Source: JBLIRR01 sp049472395
Lineage (GTDB): Bacteria > SZUA-182 > DTGQ01 > JBLIRR01
DNA length: 64,000 bases
Assembly (NCBI GenBank): GCA_049472395.1
Contig: JBLIRR010000021.1
Coordinates: 1-64,000 of the forward strand
Reading direction: 5' to 3'
How positions within the stretch are numbered: the stretch's first letter is position 1; each line of letters begins with the position of its first letter. The notes under the pieces were generated by a model. That model searched no databases. It was given only the letters and a program-made list of their open reading frames with translations, and was not told the DNA's origin. Below are positions 13,990-23,505 of this stretch, in pieces. A program made the position numbers and the translations under genes.

Positions 13990-15801
13990 ATGAAAAAATT
14001 GATAATGATGCTCTTAATTTTTTTCTTGTCAGGGTTATATGCAGGAGCGCAAGAGAATGAAAAACCTGATAAATTATATCTTGATGAAATTGTGATGACA
14101 GGTACTAAGACGCAGCATACTCTAAAAGATACGCCAGTCACCACTCATGTGATTAAAGAAGATGAGATTCAAAAATCAAACGCACAAACCGCAGGAGAAG
14201 CTCTTCGATGGGTCCCTGGGGTCTATATAAAATCAAATGGATTTGCGCGGGAATCGGTTAATATTGAGGGACTTCCGGATAAATATACGTTAGTTCTAAT
14301 CGATGGCCAAAGGCAAACCGGCAGGCATGCCAATGCTGTCGATCTTTCCAACATTGCTGCAGAGATGATCGAGCGAATAGAAGTCATCAAGGGTCCTTCT
14401 TCTGTTCTTTATGGCAGCGAGGCCATAGCGGGAGTAGTCAATATTATTACTAAGAAGGGGGCTAAGAAGGGTTACTTTCATGGCTCTTCATCCTATGGAA
14501 CCGGTAATACAGTTGATACCCAAATGAATTTCGGTGATCGCTATGGAAAATTTTCATATACCTTTGCTGCCGGTGATCATAAATCAGATCAAATGGGCAG
14601 TGGGTATGAATATGATGGAAAGAATGTTATGGGGAATTTTCAGTATGATCTTAACCAAAATACTCAATGTTCTCTCAATCTTAACCTTTATGATGAGGAA
14701 AGTGATTATCTGGAAGACTCTAAATTTAATGGAATGGTAGGCTTTGATTTTCATTTTGAGGAAAACACTAATCTTACACTTCAATTTACTGACCATATTG
14801 CTGAAAGAAAAGATATACGTCCCAATCAAAGCCCGAGGGACTGGGACTATGATAATTATAAAGGGGAGGTTCAGTACAGTCGGATGATTGGAAAAAGTAA
14901 CCTGATAACCTTAGGAGGAGAATATCGGCAGAATAATTTAGAATCCACTGAAGTGGGCAAAAAGGATGAGGAAATCATAAGCGGCTTTTTCCAGGATGAA
15001 ATCGAACCTTCGCAAATGGTAAGTATTGTTCTGGCGGGTCGGGTGGATAATCATGATCAATGGGGAACTCAGTTTAATCCCAAAGGAAGTCTTCTATTCA
15101 GGGTTGTCAAAAATACTAACCTTCGCTTAAATGCAGGAAAGGCCTTCCTGGCCCCTAATCTTGATCAATTATATAAAATTACACCACATCATCATGTTCA
15201 ATACTGGATCATTGGAAATCCTGACCTTGAACCCGAAAAATCTCTTGGATATAGTGTGGACATAGAACATAATCTAGCTAATACACTGCTCTCACGACTC
15301 TCTTTTTTTAGAAATGATATTAAAAACATGATTAGCTCAAAAGAGGTTGGCACTTATGATACAGGGGAACCTATAATGCAATCTTATAATATTAATGAGG
15401 CCTATTCGCAAGGCTTTGAGGTTGAGTTACAAGCTGTTCCCAAGAAAGGATTATTTACCGCTCTCTCGTATACCTATACCCAATCGGAAGATAAGGATGT
15501 CAAAAAGCAGCTCAGAAACATGCCGGAGCATACGGGAAGATTCCGCATCCAATACGATAATAAGGACTATAATTTCAGTCTTCACTATGATATGGAATAT
15601 ATTGGCAAAATGTTTACAAATTCAGCGCTTACCCAAAAATCTGATGATTTTTACTTAGCGAATGTCAAGATTACAAAAGATATCTCAAAAACCATTCAAT
15701 TATTCTTCTCAATTGATAATATCTTTGATGAAGAGCCGGAGTCATCAAGATATTTTGCCATGGCAACCCTTTATTCAGGAGGATTCCGGATTCGCTATTA
15801 A
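13990..15801 (+). CDS. TonB-dependent outer-membrane receptor
   Basis: A 603-residue outer-membrane receptor that should import a metal chelate using TonB energy. Start placed at 13990 because GGGAGA precedes that ATG and a signal peptide (MKKLIMMLLIFFLSGLYAGAQ) begins there. The plug domain is clear (about 40-165: EIVMTGTKTQ, IEGLPDKYTLVLIDGQR, IEVIKGPSSVLYGSEAIAGVVNI). The remainder is beta-barrel strands ending in GGFRIRY. A His-rich loop, TPHHHVQYW (about residue 400), is notable. Genes downstream for DUF4198 and NikL-like proteins and a private ExbB/ExbD/TonB set suggest a nickel or cobalt substrate. A cobalamin-type substrate cannot be excluded. Confidence 0.93.
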   Translation: MKKLIMMLLIFFLSGLYAGAQENEKPDKLYLDEIVMTGTKTQHTLKDTPVTTHVIKEDEIQKSNAQTAGEALRWVPGVYIKSNGFARESVNIEGLPDKYTLVLIDGQRQTGRHANAVDLSNIAAEMIERIEVIKGPSSVLYGSEAIAGVVNIITKKGAKKGYFHGSSSYGTGNTVDTQMNFGDRYGKFSYTFAAGDHKSDQMGSGYEYDGKNVMGNFQYDLNQNTQCSLNLNLYDEESDYLEDSKFNGMVGFDFHFEENTNLTLQFTDHIAERKDIRPNQSPRDWDYDNYKGEVQYSRMIGKSNLITLGGEYRQNNLESTEVGKKDEEIISGFFQDEIEPSQMVSIVLAGRVDNHDQWGTQFNPKGSLLFRVVKNTNLRLNAGKAFLAPNLDQLYKITPHHHVQYWIIGNPDLEPEKSLGYSVDIEHNLANTLLSRLSFFRNDIKNMISSKEVGTYDTGEPIMQSYNINEAYSQGFEVELQAVPKKGLFTALSYTYTQSEDKDVKKQLRNMPEHTGRFRIQYDNKDYNFSLHYDMEYIGKMFTNSALTQKSDDFYLANVKITKDISKTIQLFFSIDNIFDEEPESSRYFAMATLYSGGFRIRY

Positions 15802-15848
15802 CTATTACTAACCTTATTTAAGTATAAAAAATATGAGAGGAAAGTATC

Positions 15849-16631
15849 ATGAAAAAAAATTTATTTGCATTCTTTTTGATTATTTGTTTTGTATTTGTTT
15901 GTTTATTTAATTATTCCAATAAGGTAGGAGCTCATGATCTATGGATTAATATGTCTCATCATTATATCCCAGTTGGTGGCGAAGCTATAGCCTATCTTGG
16001 ATGGGGACACAGCTATCCTTTTTCTCCTTTCTTGAATACTGAGCGATTAGAAAAAATGAATTTAATAGATCCAGCAGGCAAAATTCATTCCCTTTCGCCA
16101 AAATCAGAAAATCCAGGAATAGAGATCAAAGTTGATAAAGAGGGTACATATCTAGTGACAGCAGAATTAAAGTCGGGATATCATACCAAGACTACTACCG
16201 GTTATACCAGTAAAAGTAAAAAAGACTCTAAGGATGTTATCTATTCTTCATGGTCAGAGAAATTTGCAAAAGCTATTTTTGCGGGGGGCTCTACGGGGAG
16301 TGATAGTTTTAAAAAGCAGGTAGGCCATTCGATAGAGATAATCCCTCTTAGTGATCCTGGTATGCTCCATGAAGGTGATATGTTACCTGTCAAAATACTT
16401 TTTAAGGGAAAGCCCCTGTCAAAAGTCTTTGTCTATGGCACATACGTGGGATTTTCAACAGAGCGCGCCTTTGCTTATACTGTAATGGCTGACAACAATG
16501 GCATAGCTAAAATAAAAATGATAAAATCAGGGATATGGCAAATAATGGCGATGCACTCACATTCCGCTCCTGATCTGACAGAATGTGATGAATACAAATA
16601 TGTCACATTTTTAACCTTTGAGGTTAAATAG
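15849..16631 (+). CDS. DUF4198 family periplasmic metal-binding protein (NikK-like)
   Basis: A 260-residue exported protein. After the signal peptide the mature part begins with AHDLWINMSHHYIP, matching the HDxW start typical of DUF4198 proteins, where N-terminal His residues are thought to bind Ni or Co. Typical features follow: HSYPF, an internal beta-sandwich region, and the C-terminal GIWQIMAMHSH with further His residues. Proteins of this family accompany nickel/cobalt ECF transporters or TonB receptors and deliver metal across the periplasm. It lies 47 bp after the receptor and 28 bp before the NikL-like gene, within the same operon. Confidence 0.87.
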   Translation: MKKNLFAFFLIICFVFVCLFNYSNKVGAHDLWINMSHHYIPVGGEAIAYLGWGHSYPFSPFLNTERLEKMNLIDPAGKIHSLSPKSENPGIEIKVDKEGTYLVTAELKSGYHTKTTTGYTSKSKKDSKDVIYSSWSEKFAKAIFAGGSTGSDSFKKQVGHSIEIIPLSDPGMLHEGDMLPVKILFKGKPLSKVFVYGTYVGFSTERAFAYTVMADNNGIAKIKMIKSGIWQIMAMHSHSAPDLTECDEYKYVTFLTFEVK

Positions 16632-16659
16632 TAAAATATAAAATAGCGAAACTTATAAA

Positions 16660-17145
16660 ATGATGAAAAATAGATTATTATTCTATATTTGTCTCGTTAT
16701 AATCCTCCTATTTCCCCATAGAAGCTTCTCTCACGGTATAGTGAGCACCGTTATAGAACCATCACCAAGGTCTGTGGTGGTGGAAGCACATTATAGTGAT
16801 GGAGAACCTATGAGCTATGCGAAGGTGACGGTTAAATGGATGACAGCGGATATTCCTTTCCAATCAGGCTACACCGATCATAATGGATATTTCGCTTTTA
16901 TTCCGGACAGAGAAGGTGAGTGGACCGTCATCTTTGAAGATAGCATGGCGCATCGAAGTGAGGTTAAGGTAGCGGTTACTGCAGATGGAGGTGCTGATGA
17001 AAGAACAGATACGAAAAATGCACTCTCAACATTGCCGATGTATGTAAAAATCATTGTCGGCTTATCCATGATTTTTGGTCTTTTTGGTCTGTCATCATTA
17101 TATATTGTGAGAAAGAAAATGCGTGACTCTTCCATGAAAATATGA
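16660..17145 (+). CDS. NikL-like membrane-anchored accessory protein
   Basis: A 161-residue protein with a signal peptide whose predicted mature N-terminus is HGIV (after RSFS), the exposed His arrangement seen in NikL- and CbiN-type metal-transport accessories. A carboxypeptidase-regulatory-like beta-sandwich follows (YAKVTVKW, TDHNGYFAFIPDREGEWTV), then one C-terminal membrane helix (about 128-150, IIVGLSMIFGLFGLSSLYIV) and a short basic tail. It would hold metal at the outer face of the inner membrane. No NikM/NikQ/NikO-type permease or ATPase is encoded nearby, so the inner-membrane step must be supplied elsewhere. Confidence 0.75.
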   Translation: MMKNRLLFYICLVIILLFPHRSFSHGIVSTVIEPSPRSVVVEAHYSDGEPMSYAKVTVKWMTADIPFQSGYTDHNGYFAFIPDREGEWTVIFEDSMAHRSEVKVAVTADGGADERTDTKNALSTLPMYVKIIVGLSMIFGLFGLSSLYIVRKKMRDSSMKI

Positions 17146-17259
17146 TACAATAAGAGTAACACGTATTAAATAAAATTAACACTTTATCTTTCCCCACCCT
17201 TAAGTGGGCAATGGATAGAGAATTTGAGCACAGTAAATCGATAAAGAAGGCAGAAGAGA

Positions 17260-18936
17260 ATGAAAAGGATTACGATTATTCTCGTATATTTTTTTCTATT
17301 CATTATATGTTGTGCCATTCAACCCTCCATGGGAAAGGTTATGTCCTATGATACCAATGCCGACGGGATAGATGACCAATGGGCTACCTATAATGACAAA
17401 GGTGAATTGGAATCTGTGGCTATTGACTCAGATCATGATACAAGGCAGGATCTTTATCAATATTATGAAAATAAAATAATAGTGAGAGCTACAATGGATA
17501 CATCCGGGAATGGTAAGATTGATACATGGGATTATTTTGAAAATGAAATGGTCATCCGCCGTGAACAGGATGAAAACGCTGACGGTCGGGTAGAGAAATG
17601 GATTATATTTAGAAGCCCCAAGAAAATCGACATGGTAAAGCAGGACATCAACCATGATGGGGTGGTTGATTCGTGGACCTGGTACGATGCGGATAATAAG
17701 CCAAAGAGAGTTGAAGAAGATAGAAACTACAATACAAAGGTGGATGTATGGACAGAGTATAAGGAAGGCGAGCTTTCAAAAGTTGAGCGTGATGATAATC
17801 ACGACAGCCTCGTGGATATATGGCAATATTATGAGATGGAGAGGCTTATTCGCCAAGAAATGGATGAGAACAGTGACAGCAAAGCCGATATATGGCTCTA
17901 TTATAATCAAAAAAGTGAGTTGATACGTCACGAACAGGACCAGAATTATGACGGCAATGTTGATCTTTACAGATATTATAGTAATCAAATGGTCACACAC
18001 GTTGATATGGATAGCAATTATGACGGGGCCCTTGATACATGGAGCTGGTTTTCCAATGACACGGTTATAAAACAGCAACAAGATACGAATTATGATGGCA
18101 GGGTGGATACGTATATGTATTTTGATAAGCAAGGGAATCTGGAAAAAACAGAAGTGGATAGCGCTGATGATGGCACAATAGATATATGGATGTTTTATAA
18201 AAATGGGGTAATGGTGCGGCGTGAAGAGGATACGAATAAGGATGGGGCTGTGGATACCTGGAATTATTATACTAAGGGGGTGCTCTCCAGGCAGGAAGTT
18301 GATTCGAACAAGAATGAAAAGATAGATCAATGGGCCTTTTACGAACCTAACGGCGACTGCGCAAGGATGGAACATGACACTGATCATAATGGAGCAGTGG
18401 ATGTATGGATACTCTTTGCGCAAGGGAAACGGGGGCAAGAGAAGCAAGACACCGATCATGACGGGAAGATTGACCAATGGCGTTATTATAAAGAGGGCCT
18501 CGTTGAAAGATGCGAGCAGGACATGAATCAGGATCAAAAACCGGACCTTTATTTCTACTATCAAGACAATAGATTAGCGAGAAAGGAATTTGATTATAAT
18601 CTGGATGGAAAAATCGAGGAAGTAGAATATTATAATACGCATGATAAAATTTGCAAAACGGCGCATGATGAGGACCTTGACGGGAAGATTGAGCTTTATT
18701 GGTTTTATGATCCGAATGGAGATGCATATAAAGGAGAAAAAGACAGGGATGGGGATGGGGAGTGTGATCTTTCGGTATTTTATAAAGATGGCATACTGCT
18801 TCATATTGAGGAGGATACCAATAAGGACGGAAAATCTGATGTATGGGAATACTATGACAAAAGTGAGACTATAATTTCACGGAAAAGGGATCTGAATTTT
18901 GATGGAATACCTGATAAGATAGATCAGTTTAATTAA
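17260..18936 (+). CDS. Exported protein made of 22 Asp-rich EF-hand-like repeats
   Basis: A 558-residue exported protein. After a signal peptide (1-25), from residue 31 to the end it is a chain of 22 units, 24-25 residues each, of the form D-x-[ND]-x-[DN]-G-x-x-D-x-W-x-[YF]-[YF], then a short hairpin with charged residues. The D-x-N-x-D-G-x-x-D part is the EF-hand/dockerin-type calcium loop; the W-Y-Y part resembles YwqK/MORN-like strands. The whole may form a long, metal-loaded solenoid. Placement between a nickel/cobalt-type accessory gene and exbB (21 bp) suggests periplasmic metal handling or receptor support. This is inference. A lipid anchor is uncertain (CC at 17-18 without a good lipobox). 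Confidence 0.85.
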   Translation: MKRITIILVYFFLFIICCAIQPSMGKVMSYDTNADGIDDQWATYNDKGELESVAIDSDHDTRQDLYQYYENKIIVRATMDTSGNGKIDTWDYFENEMVIRREQDENADGRVEKWIIFRSPKKIDMVKQDINHDGVVDSWTWYDADNKPKRVEEDRNYNTKVDVWTEYKEGELSKVERDDNHDSLVDIWQYYEMERLIRQEMDENSDSKADIWLYYNQKSELIRHEQDQNYDGNVDLYRYYSNQMVTHVDMDSNYDGALDTWSWFSNDTVIKQQQDTNYDGRVDTYMYFDKQGNLEKTEVDSADDGTIDIWMFYKNGVMVRREEDTNKDGAVDTWNYYTKGVLSRQEVDSNKNEKIDQWAFYEPNGDCARMEHDTDHNGAVDVWILFAQGKRGQEKQDTDHDGKIDQWRYYKEGLVERCEQDMNQDQKPDLYFYYQDNRLARKEFDYNLDGKIEEVEYYNTHDKICKTAHDEDLDGKIELYWFYDPNGDAYKGEKDRDGDGECDLSVFYKDGILLHIEEDTNKDGKSDVWEYYDKSETIISRKRDLNFDGIPDKIDQFN

Positions 18937-18957
18937 TAACAGGAGGGGTAGAAAATT

Positions 18958-19596
18958 ATGAATTATATTATCTCATTTTTGGCGAAGGGAGGTATACTCG
19001 TTATACCTATTATTGCCTGTTCAATGCTCGCGTTAGCTGTTATTATGGAACGGCTCTATCGTTTTCATCAGGCTAAACTGAAAGATCCTGGATTCATTAA
19101 TAAAATGAACACGCTTATTGAGAATGAAAAAATAGAGGAGGCCCTGAGGCTTTCGGAGAATACAAAAAATCCCATTGCGAGGGTCCTTAATTTTGGTCTT
19201 GCCAAGCACACAGAGCACCAGGGCCCGAAGGATAAGGAATCATTGGAGAAAGCCTTATCTCATATAGGAAGCAAGGAGGTGAGGGAGCTTGAACGATATC
19301 TTCCCACATTAGCCACAGTGGCCAATATTGCCCCTCTGCTTGGATTATTCGGGACAGTCACCGGCATGATCAAGGCTTTTATGGTTATTCAGGAACTGGG
19401 GGGCAAGGTTAATGCGGCAGTACTTGCCGGGGGCATATGGGAGGCTTTATTGACAACAGCCTTAGGGTTGGCTGTCGCGCTCCCGACACTTGTCGCCTAT
19501 AATTATTTTGTCGGCCGGGTGAATGATTTTGCAGGCCAGATGCAAGATTGTTCCGTGGAATTGGTCGACCTTTTGCATAGAAAAAACATCATTTAA
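18958..19596 (+). CDS. exbB: ExbB/TolQ family proton-channel protein
   Basis: A 212-residue inner-membrane protein of the MotA/TolQ/ExbB family, which with ExbD converts proton flow into TonB movement. Three membrane helices are visible: about 10-30 (GGILVIPIIACSMLALAVI), 115-140 (LATVANIAPLLGLFGTVTGMI) and 155-180 (ALLTTALGLAVALPTLVAYN). The hallmark LLGLFGTVTGMI is complete. GGAGGGG precedes the ATG. It is separated from the Asp-repeat gene by 21 bp and from exbD by 12 bp. Confidence 0.95.
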   Translation: MNYIISFLAKGGILVIPIIACSMLALAVIMERLYRFHQAKLKDPGFINKMNTLIENEKIEEALRLSENTKNPIARVLNFGLAKHTEHQGPKDKESLEKALSHIGSKEVRELERYLPTLATVANIAPLLGLFGTVTGMIKAFMVIQELGGKVNAAVLAGGIWEALLTTALGLAVALPTLVAYNYFVGRVNDFAGQMQDCSVELVDLLHRKNII

Positions 19597-19608
19597 TGCA
19601 GGGTATGG

Positions 19609-20013
19609 ATGATGATAAAAATAACAGGCACAAAAAAGTTAGATGCGCAGCTCAATATGACCCCGATGATTGATTGTGTGTTTTTATTATTGATTTTCTT
19701 TCTCCTTACGACAAACTTTATTACCGAGCAGGGCATAGCGGTTAAATTACCTCAGGCGCGGTCAACCACACAGCAGAAGGAAGAAGATATCACCATATTC
19801 CTTGATAAACAGGGCCGTATATCCATAAGAGGGAAAGAACTTGGCTTTGCCCAGCTTTATGATGAGCTCCGCTCATTAATAGGCACGAATCAACATCAGC
19901 TGGTTATTTTAAAGGCTGATCGGGAGATTATATTAAATAAAGCGGTGAAGGTAATGGATATTGCCAAAAGCGCGGGAGCAGAACGATTATGTATAGCAAC
20001 GGAAACAGAATAA
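19609..20013 (+). CDS. exbD: ExbD/TolR family protein
   Basis: A 134-residue partner of ExbB. One N-terminal membrane helix with the family motif LNMTPMIDCVFLLLIFFLL, including the key Asp in MID, then a periplasmic domain with DKQGRISIRGKEL and LKADREI. Normal length for ExbD. Its last 25 bases overlap the start of tonB, implying coupled translation. Confidence 0.95.
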   Translation: MMIKITGTKKLDAQLNMTPMIDCVFLLLIFFLLTTNFITEQGIAVKLPQARSTTQQKEEDITIFLDKQGRISIRGKELGFAQLYDELRSLIGTNQHQLVILKADREIILNKAVKVMDIAKSAGAERLCIATETE

Positions 20014-20690
20014 AAAAGAATAAAGCAATGCGGTGGTTTTTCGGATTTTCCATCCTTGTGCATGCGTTTATTCTCTTTCATATTGGGGGAGTGATTCTTT
20101 CTCACTCACATATCCGGAGAATCGAGGTAGAATTGCAAGATATACCGAAGAGTATACTAAAAGATATTCCACGGCCGCAGAGAAGGCAGTGTAAAATGAC
20201 ACCGAAAGCAAGCCCCAACGCTCGCTTCTCAAAACCTCAGCACTTTAAAACGCTTTCCTGTCGTAATATACCGAAAAAGATCAATCATAAGGTCTATAAA
20301 TCGGGTATCACAGAGGCTATCGCTATGCCAAATTTTGCCTCCTTTCATGAGGTATCGAATGTACCAATAAGCTTGCCTGATAATTTAGACAGAACGAAGG
20401 AGGAGCTTAATCGCTATCGTCAAATAGTATGGAAGAGAATACATGATAATCTAAGATACCCGCAGATCGCTCAAAAAAGAGGGCTCATAGGAGATATAGA
20501 GGTTGAATTCATTGTGGATAAGGATGGTAATGTCACGGAGTGTACAATATTAAAATCCTCAGGTCATAGCATCCTCGATGAAGCAGGGCTAAGCTCAATT
20601 AAAAGGGTCAAGCTTCCACCCCTTCCCTATACGATAAAGGAAAGTACTTATCCGATGGTAATTACGCTTAAATACAGGCTCAGTAGTTAG
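19989..20690 (+). CDS. tonB: TonB-family energy transducer
   Basis: A 233-residue TonB-like protein. One membrane helix (about 15-35, WFFGFSILVHAFILFHIGG), a basic rather than strongly Pro/Lys-repetitive spacer (36-130), and a complete C-terminal TonB domain (about 145-233: YPQIAQKRGLIGDIEVEFIVDKDG, ILKSSGHSILDEAGLSSIK). The spacer is short, so reach across the periplasm may be limited. The ATG at 19989 has a GGGAGCAG site; a second ATG at 20028 would avoid the overlap with exbD but has a weaker site. Last gene of the uptake operon. Confidence 0.92.
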   Translation: MYSNGNRIKKNKAMRWFFGFSILVHAFILFHIGGVILSHSHIRRIEVELQDIPKSILKDIPRPQRRQCKMTPKASPNARFSKPQHFKTLSCRNIPKKINHKVYKSGITEAIAMPNFASFHEVSNVPISLPDNLDRTKEELNRYRQIVWKRIHDNLRYPQIAQKRGLIGDIEVEFIVDKDGNVTECTILKSSGHSILDEAGLSSIKRVKLPPLPYTIKESTYPMVITLKYRLSS

Positions 20691-20741
20691 GGAGGTCAGC
20701 ATATAAGAATCAGGAGTGCTGAATTATGACATACTATCAAG

Positions 20742-23396
20742 TCAAACCTGAGGAGCCCCTAGAATTTTTTCTATGCATCCAAGCAGTTCATTGATCTTTA
20801 TTGGTTTTGCTATATAGTCATCCATGCCGGCATCAATACATTTTTCTCTGTCGCCCTTCATTGCAAAGGCTGTTAACGCTATTATCGGGATCTTTCTATT
20901 TCTTTTTTCTTTTATTTCAATATTTCTAATAATTTTCGTAGTTTCATAACCATCTAACACGGGCATTTGTATATCCATGAGGATCAAATCGAGTGTTTCA
21001 TCGGTTTTATAGATTGAGATTGCTTCTTTACCATCATTTGTGAGAAGCACGTGGTACCCTGCTTTTTCTAATATAGTGCGGATTAAACTTTGATTAAGCT
21101 CATCGTCTTCTGCAACCAGAATAGTATGGCCTGTCTTTTTCGCAAGAGGGCCTACGTTCACCTCATCTGCTTCTTTTACCTCTGCTGGTTTGTAAGGAAG
21201 AGTGAAGTAAAATGTCGTGCCGTGTTCAGGGCCGACTTTGGACTTTAAGGTAATCGTTCCTCCCATTAACTCAACTAATTTCCTGGTGATAGTAAGTCCA
21301 AGGCCTGTGCCGCCATATTTTCTCGTATAACTTCCATCCGCCTGAAGAAATGGTACAAATATTTTCTTCTGTATATCTTCGGCTATTCCGATACCCGTGT
21401 CTTTTACGTAGAATTCTAATGTAGCCTCGTTCTTTAAAGTCACCCCATATTCAATAAATCCATGATCTGTAAACTTAACAGCATTGCTCAACAGATTATT
21501 CATTATTTGTTGTATTCTTGTGGGATCTGCTATGATAAATGTGCTTATGGTATCTGGGAAGCTTTGTCGTAAAGCCACGTTTTTCGTTGTATGGGATATC
21601 ATCATATGACAGTTAGCACCGGCGTTTTCCACTATCTCCTTAAGTGAACATACAACATGTTCAATAGCAAATTGGCCGGCCTCTATTTTAGAAAGATCAA
21701 GAATGTCATCAATGATAGCTAATAATAAATCACCACTGCTTTTTACGTTATATAAATATTCTTTATGTTCTTCTGTTAATTCATCAGCGAGCATCACATC
21801 GGTGAACCCTAAAATTGCATTCATAGGAGTTCTTATCTCATGAGACATGTTTGCGAGAAATGCGGATTTTAAGCGATCAGCCTCTTCCGCTTTGACTAAT
21901 GCTTCTTTTAATGCTTCTTCTGCCTTTTTGAGCCTGGAAATGTCTCGTATGGAACAAAGGACACCTATAGCTTTTCCTGTTTCATCTATCACTGGTGATT
22001 TAAGGACATTCAGCCACGTACTCCCATCCTTGCCTATTACGTCCCAATCTTCTCTTTGTTGTTGCCCACCAGTCATTATTGCTTTATCACTTGCGATGTA
22101 TTTTTCTGCCTCTTTTGGAGGGAATAAATCATAATCTGTCTTTCCAAGTATTTCTTCCTCATCCCTTCCTAAAAATTTGCAGAAAGACTTGTTAATAACT
22201 CTATACGCAAGGGTCTCATCCTTGAGAGCATATGCATCGGGCGTGGTTTCAAAAATAGTAGTTAAAATATTTTTTTGCTTTTGCTCCAATTCAGTATATG
22301 CGGCAACAAGATTTTCAGTCATCTCGTTAAAGGCGCGCGCCAAGGTGCCGATTTCATCTTTGCCTGTTACTTCTGCTCGTTGAGTTAAATCGCCTTTCCT
22401 TATCTTGCGGACAATATGGGTGAGCATCTTAATGGGTTTGGTAATGGTTTCAGCAAGATAGCAAGACATAATGCAGACGATGAGTAGTGAACCTAAAATG
22501 ACACATACCAATATGGAGGTAAATTGGCTTATTGGTTTGAATGCCTCTGCCCTGTCAATCTTTACCACAAGCCCCCATCCGATTTGGTCAAAATAGCGTG
22601 TTTCTGCAAGAACAGAGTGATCTCTGTAATCTGTGGCATTTTCCAAGAATGTTTCATTGTGTAGTAATGCCTGGATAATGGGTTTATTGAGATTGTCCTT
22701 GGATACCTTCCTCGTTAATGCAGCAGAGGGATCAAACCGCAATGGGGTAATAAATAGGGCATCTCCATGCGCATCTTTTTGCGCTAACAATGTTTCCCCT
22801 GTCTCCCCCAAACCGGAATAATCATTGACCAATGCAATAAGATTATCCACCGTAGACTTAATAACTACAACTCCTAAAAGTTTTCCATCAAGATATAAAG
22901 GGCCGGAAAGATAGAGCTTTACATTGTTATTCTCGTCCAGATAGAAAGTATGGAGAATATCTCCCTTTTTGGGGCCTGTGAACACTTCTTCATGAACATA
23001 GCGCTGCCCTATGAAATTTCCCTCTGTCGCAGCAATTATCTCTCCATTAAGAGTCGTGATATAAATATCTTCAAAAGAGGCAATTGACGAACATGCATCA
23101 TGTAATATTTTGTTCATCATTTTCTGTGAAGATGGATTACTGTTTTGAAGATAGTCATCTAAACTTAAACGTAACTGAGTTCTGCTTGAAACTAAAGATA
23201 CTCTCTCAATGTTTTGACGTATCATAGCCTTAATCCTCTCACTCTGAATTGAGGCGACAGATTCAAGATGATTAAAAATTTTTTCTGTAAGTATTTTTTT
23301 ACTTTTTACATGATAGAGGATGTATATCCCTGATACAGTGACAAAATATATGAGAAATAATGATAAGATTATCTTAATTTTAATATTTATTCTCAT
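20742..23396 (-). CDS. Hybrid sensor histidine kinase/response regulator
   Basis: An 884-residue membrane hybrid kinase. In order: membrane helix (8-27), extracytoplasmic Cache-like sensor (~35-285), second helix (~290-312), HAMP (~312-365), a PAS domain (~375-490, with FETTPDAYALKDE), HisKA with His519 (NMSHEIRTPMN), HATPase (N box NNLLSNAVKF, DTGIGIA, GGTGLGL) and a C-terminal receiver with the phospho-acceptor Asp808 (LILMDIQMPV). The phosphoryl group should pass from His519 to Asp808 and then to an unlinked phosphotransfer partner. The gene converges with the metal-uptake operon; no partner gene is adjacent. Confidence 0.93.
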   Translation of the reverse strand: MRINIKIKIILSLFLIYFVTVSGIYILYHVKSKKILTEKIFNHLESVASIQSERIKAMIRQNIERVSLVSSRTQLRLSLDDYLQNSNPSSQKMMNKILHDACSSIASFEDIYITTLNGEIIAATEGNFIGQRYVHEEVFTGPKKGDILHTFYLDENNNVKLYLSGPLYLDGKLLGVVVIKSTVDNLIALVNDYSGLGETGETLLAQKDAHGDALFITPLRFDPSAALTRKVSKDNLNKPIIQALLHNETFLENATDYRDHSVLAETRYFDQIGWGLVVKIDRAEAFKPISQFTSILVCVILGSLLIVCIMSCYLAETITKPIKMLTHIVRKIRKGDLTQRAEVTGKDEIGTLARAFNEMTENLVAAYTELEQKQKNILTTIFETTPDAYALKDETLAYRVINKSFCKFLGRDEEEILGKTDYDLFPPKEAEKYIASDKAIMTGGQQQREDWDVIGKDGSTWLNVLKSPVIDETGKAIGVLCSIRDISRLKKAEEALKEALVKAEEADRLKSAFLANMSHEIRTPMNAILGFTDVMLADELTEEHKEYLYNVKSSGDLLLAIIDDILDLSKIEAGQFAIEHVVCSLKEIVENAGANCHMMISHTTKNVALRQSFPDTISTFIIADPTRIQQIMNNLLSNAVKFTDHGFIEYGVTLKNEATLEFYVKDTGIGIAEDIQKKIFVPFLQADGSYTRKYGGTGLGLTITRKLVELMGGTITLKSKVGPEHGTTFYFTLPYKPAEVKEADEVNVGPLAKKTGHTILVAEDDELNQSLIRTILEKAGYHVLLTNDGKEAISIYKTDETLDLILMDIQMPVLDGYETTKIIRNIEIKEKRNRKIPIIALTAFAMKGDREKCIDAGMDDYIAKPIKINELLGCIEKILGAPQV

Positions 23397-23505
23397 ACCA
23401 TGCTCCTCTGATATATATACATTATAATTCTTTTTTCTTTTTTATCGGGATAAGGAGGGAAATGTGGGATTGCCCGACGATTTTTCAAAGTTTTTATAAG
23501 CAAAA

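Noticed and set aside
17776..18564. 262-codon minus-strand frame rich in Ile, Pro and His
   Set aside because: It is the shadow of the Asp-rich 22-repeat gene; the regular repeats on the plus strand create an open antisense frame.
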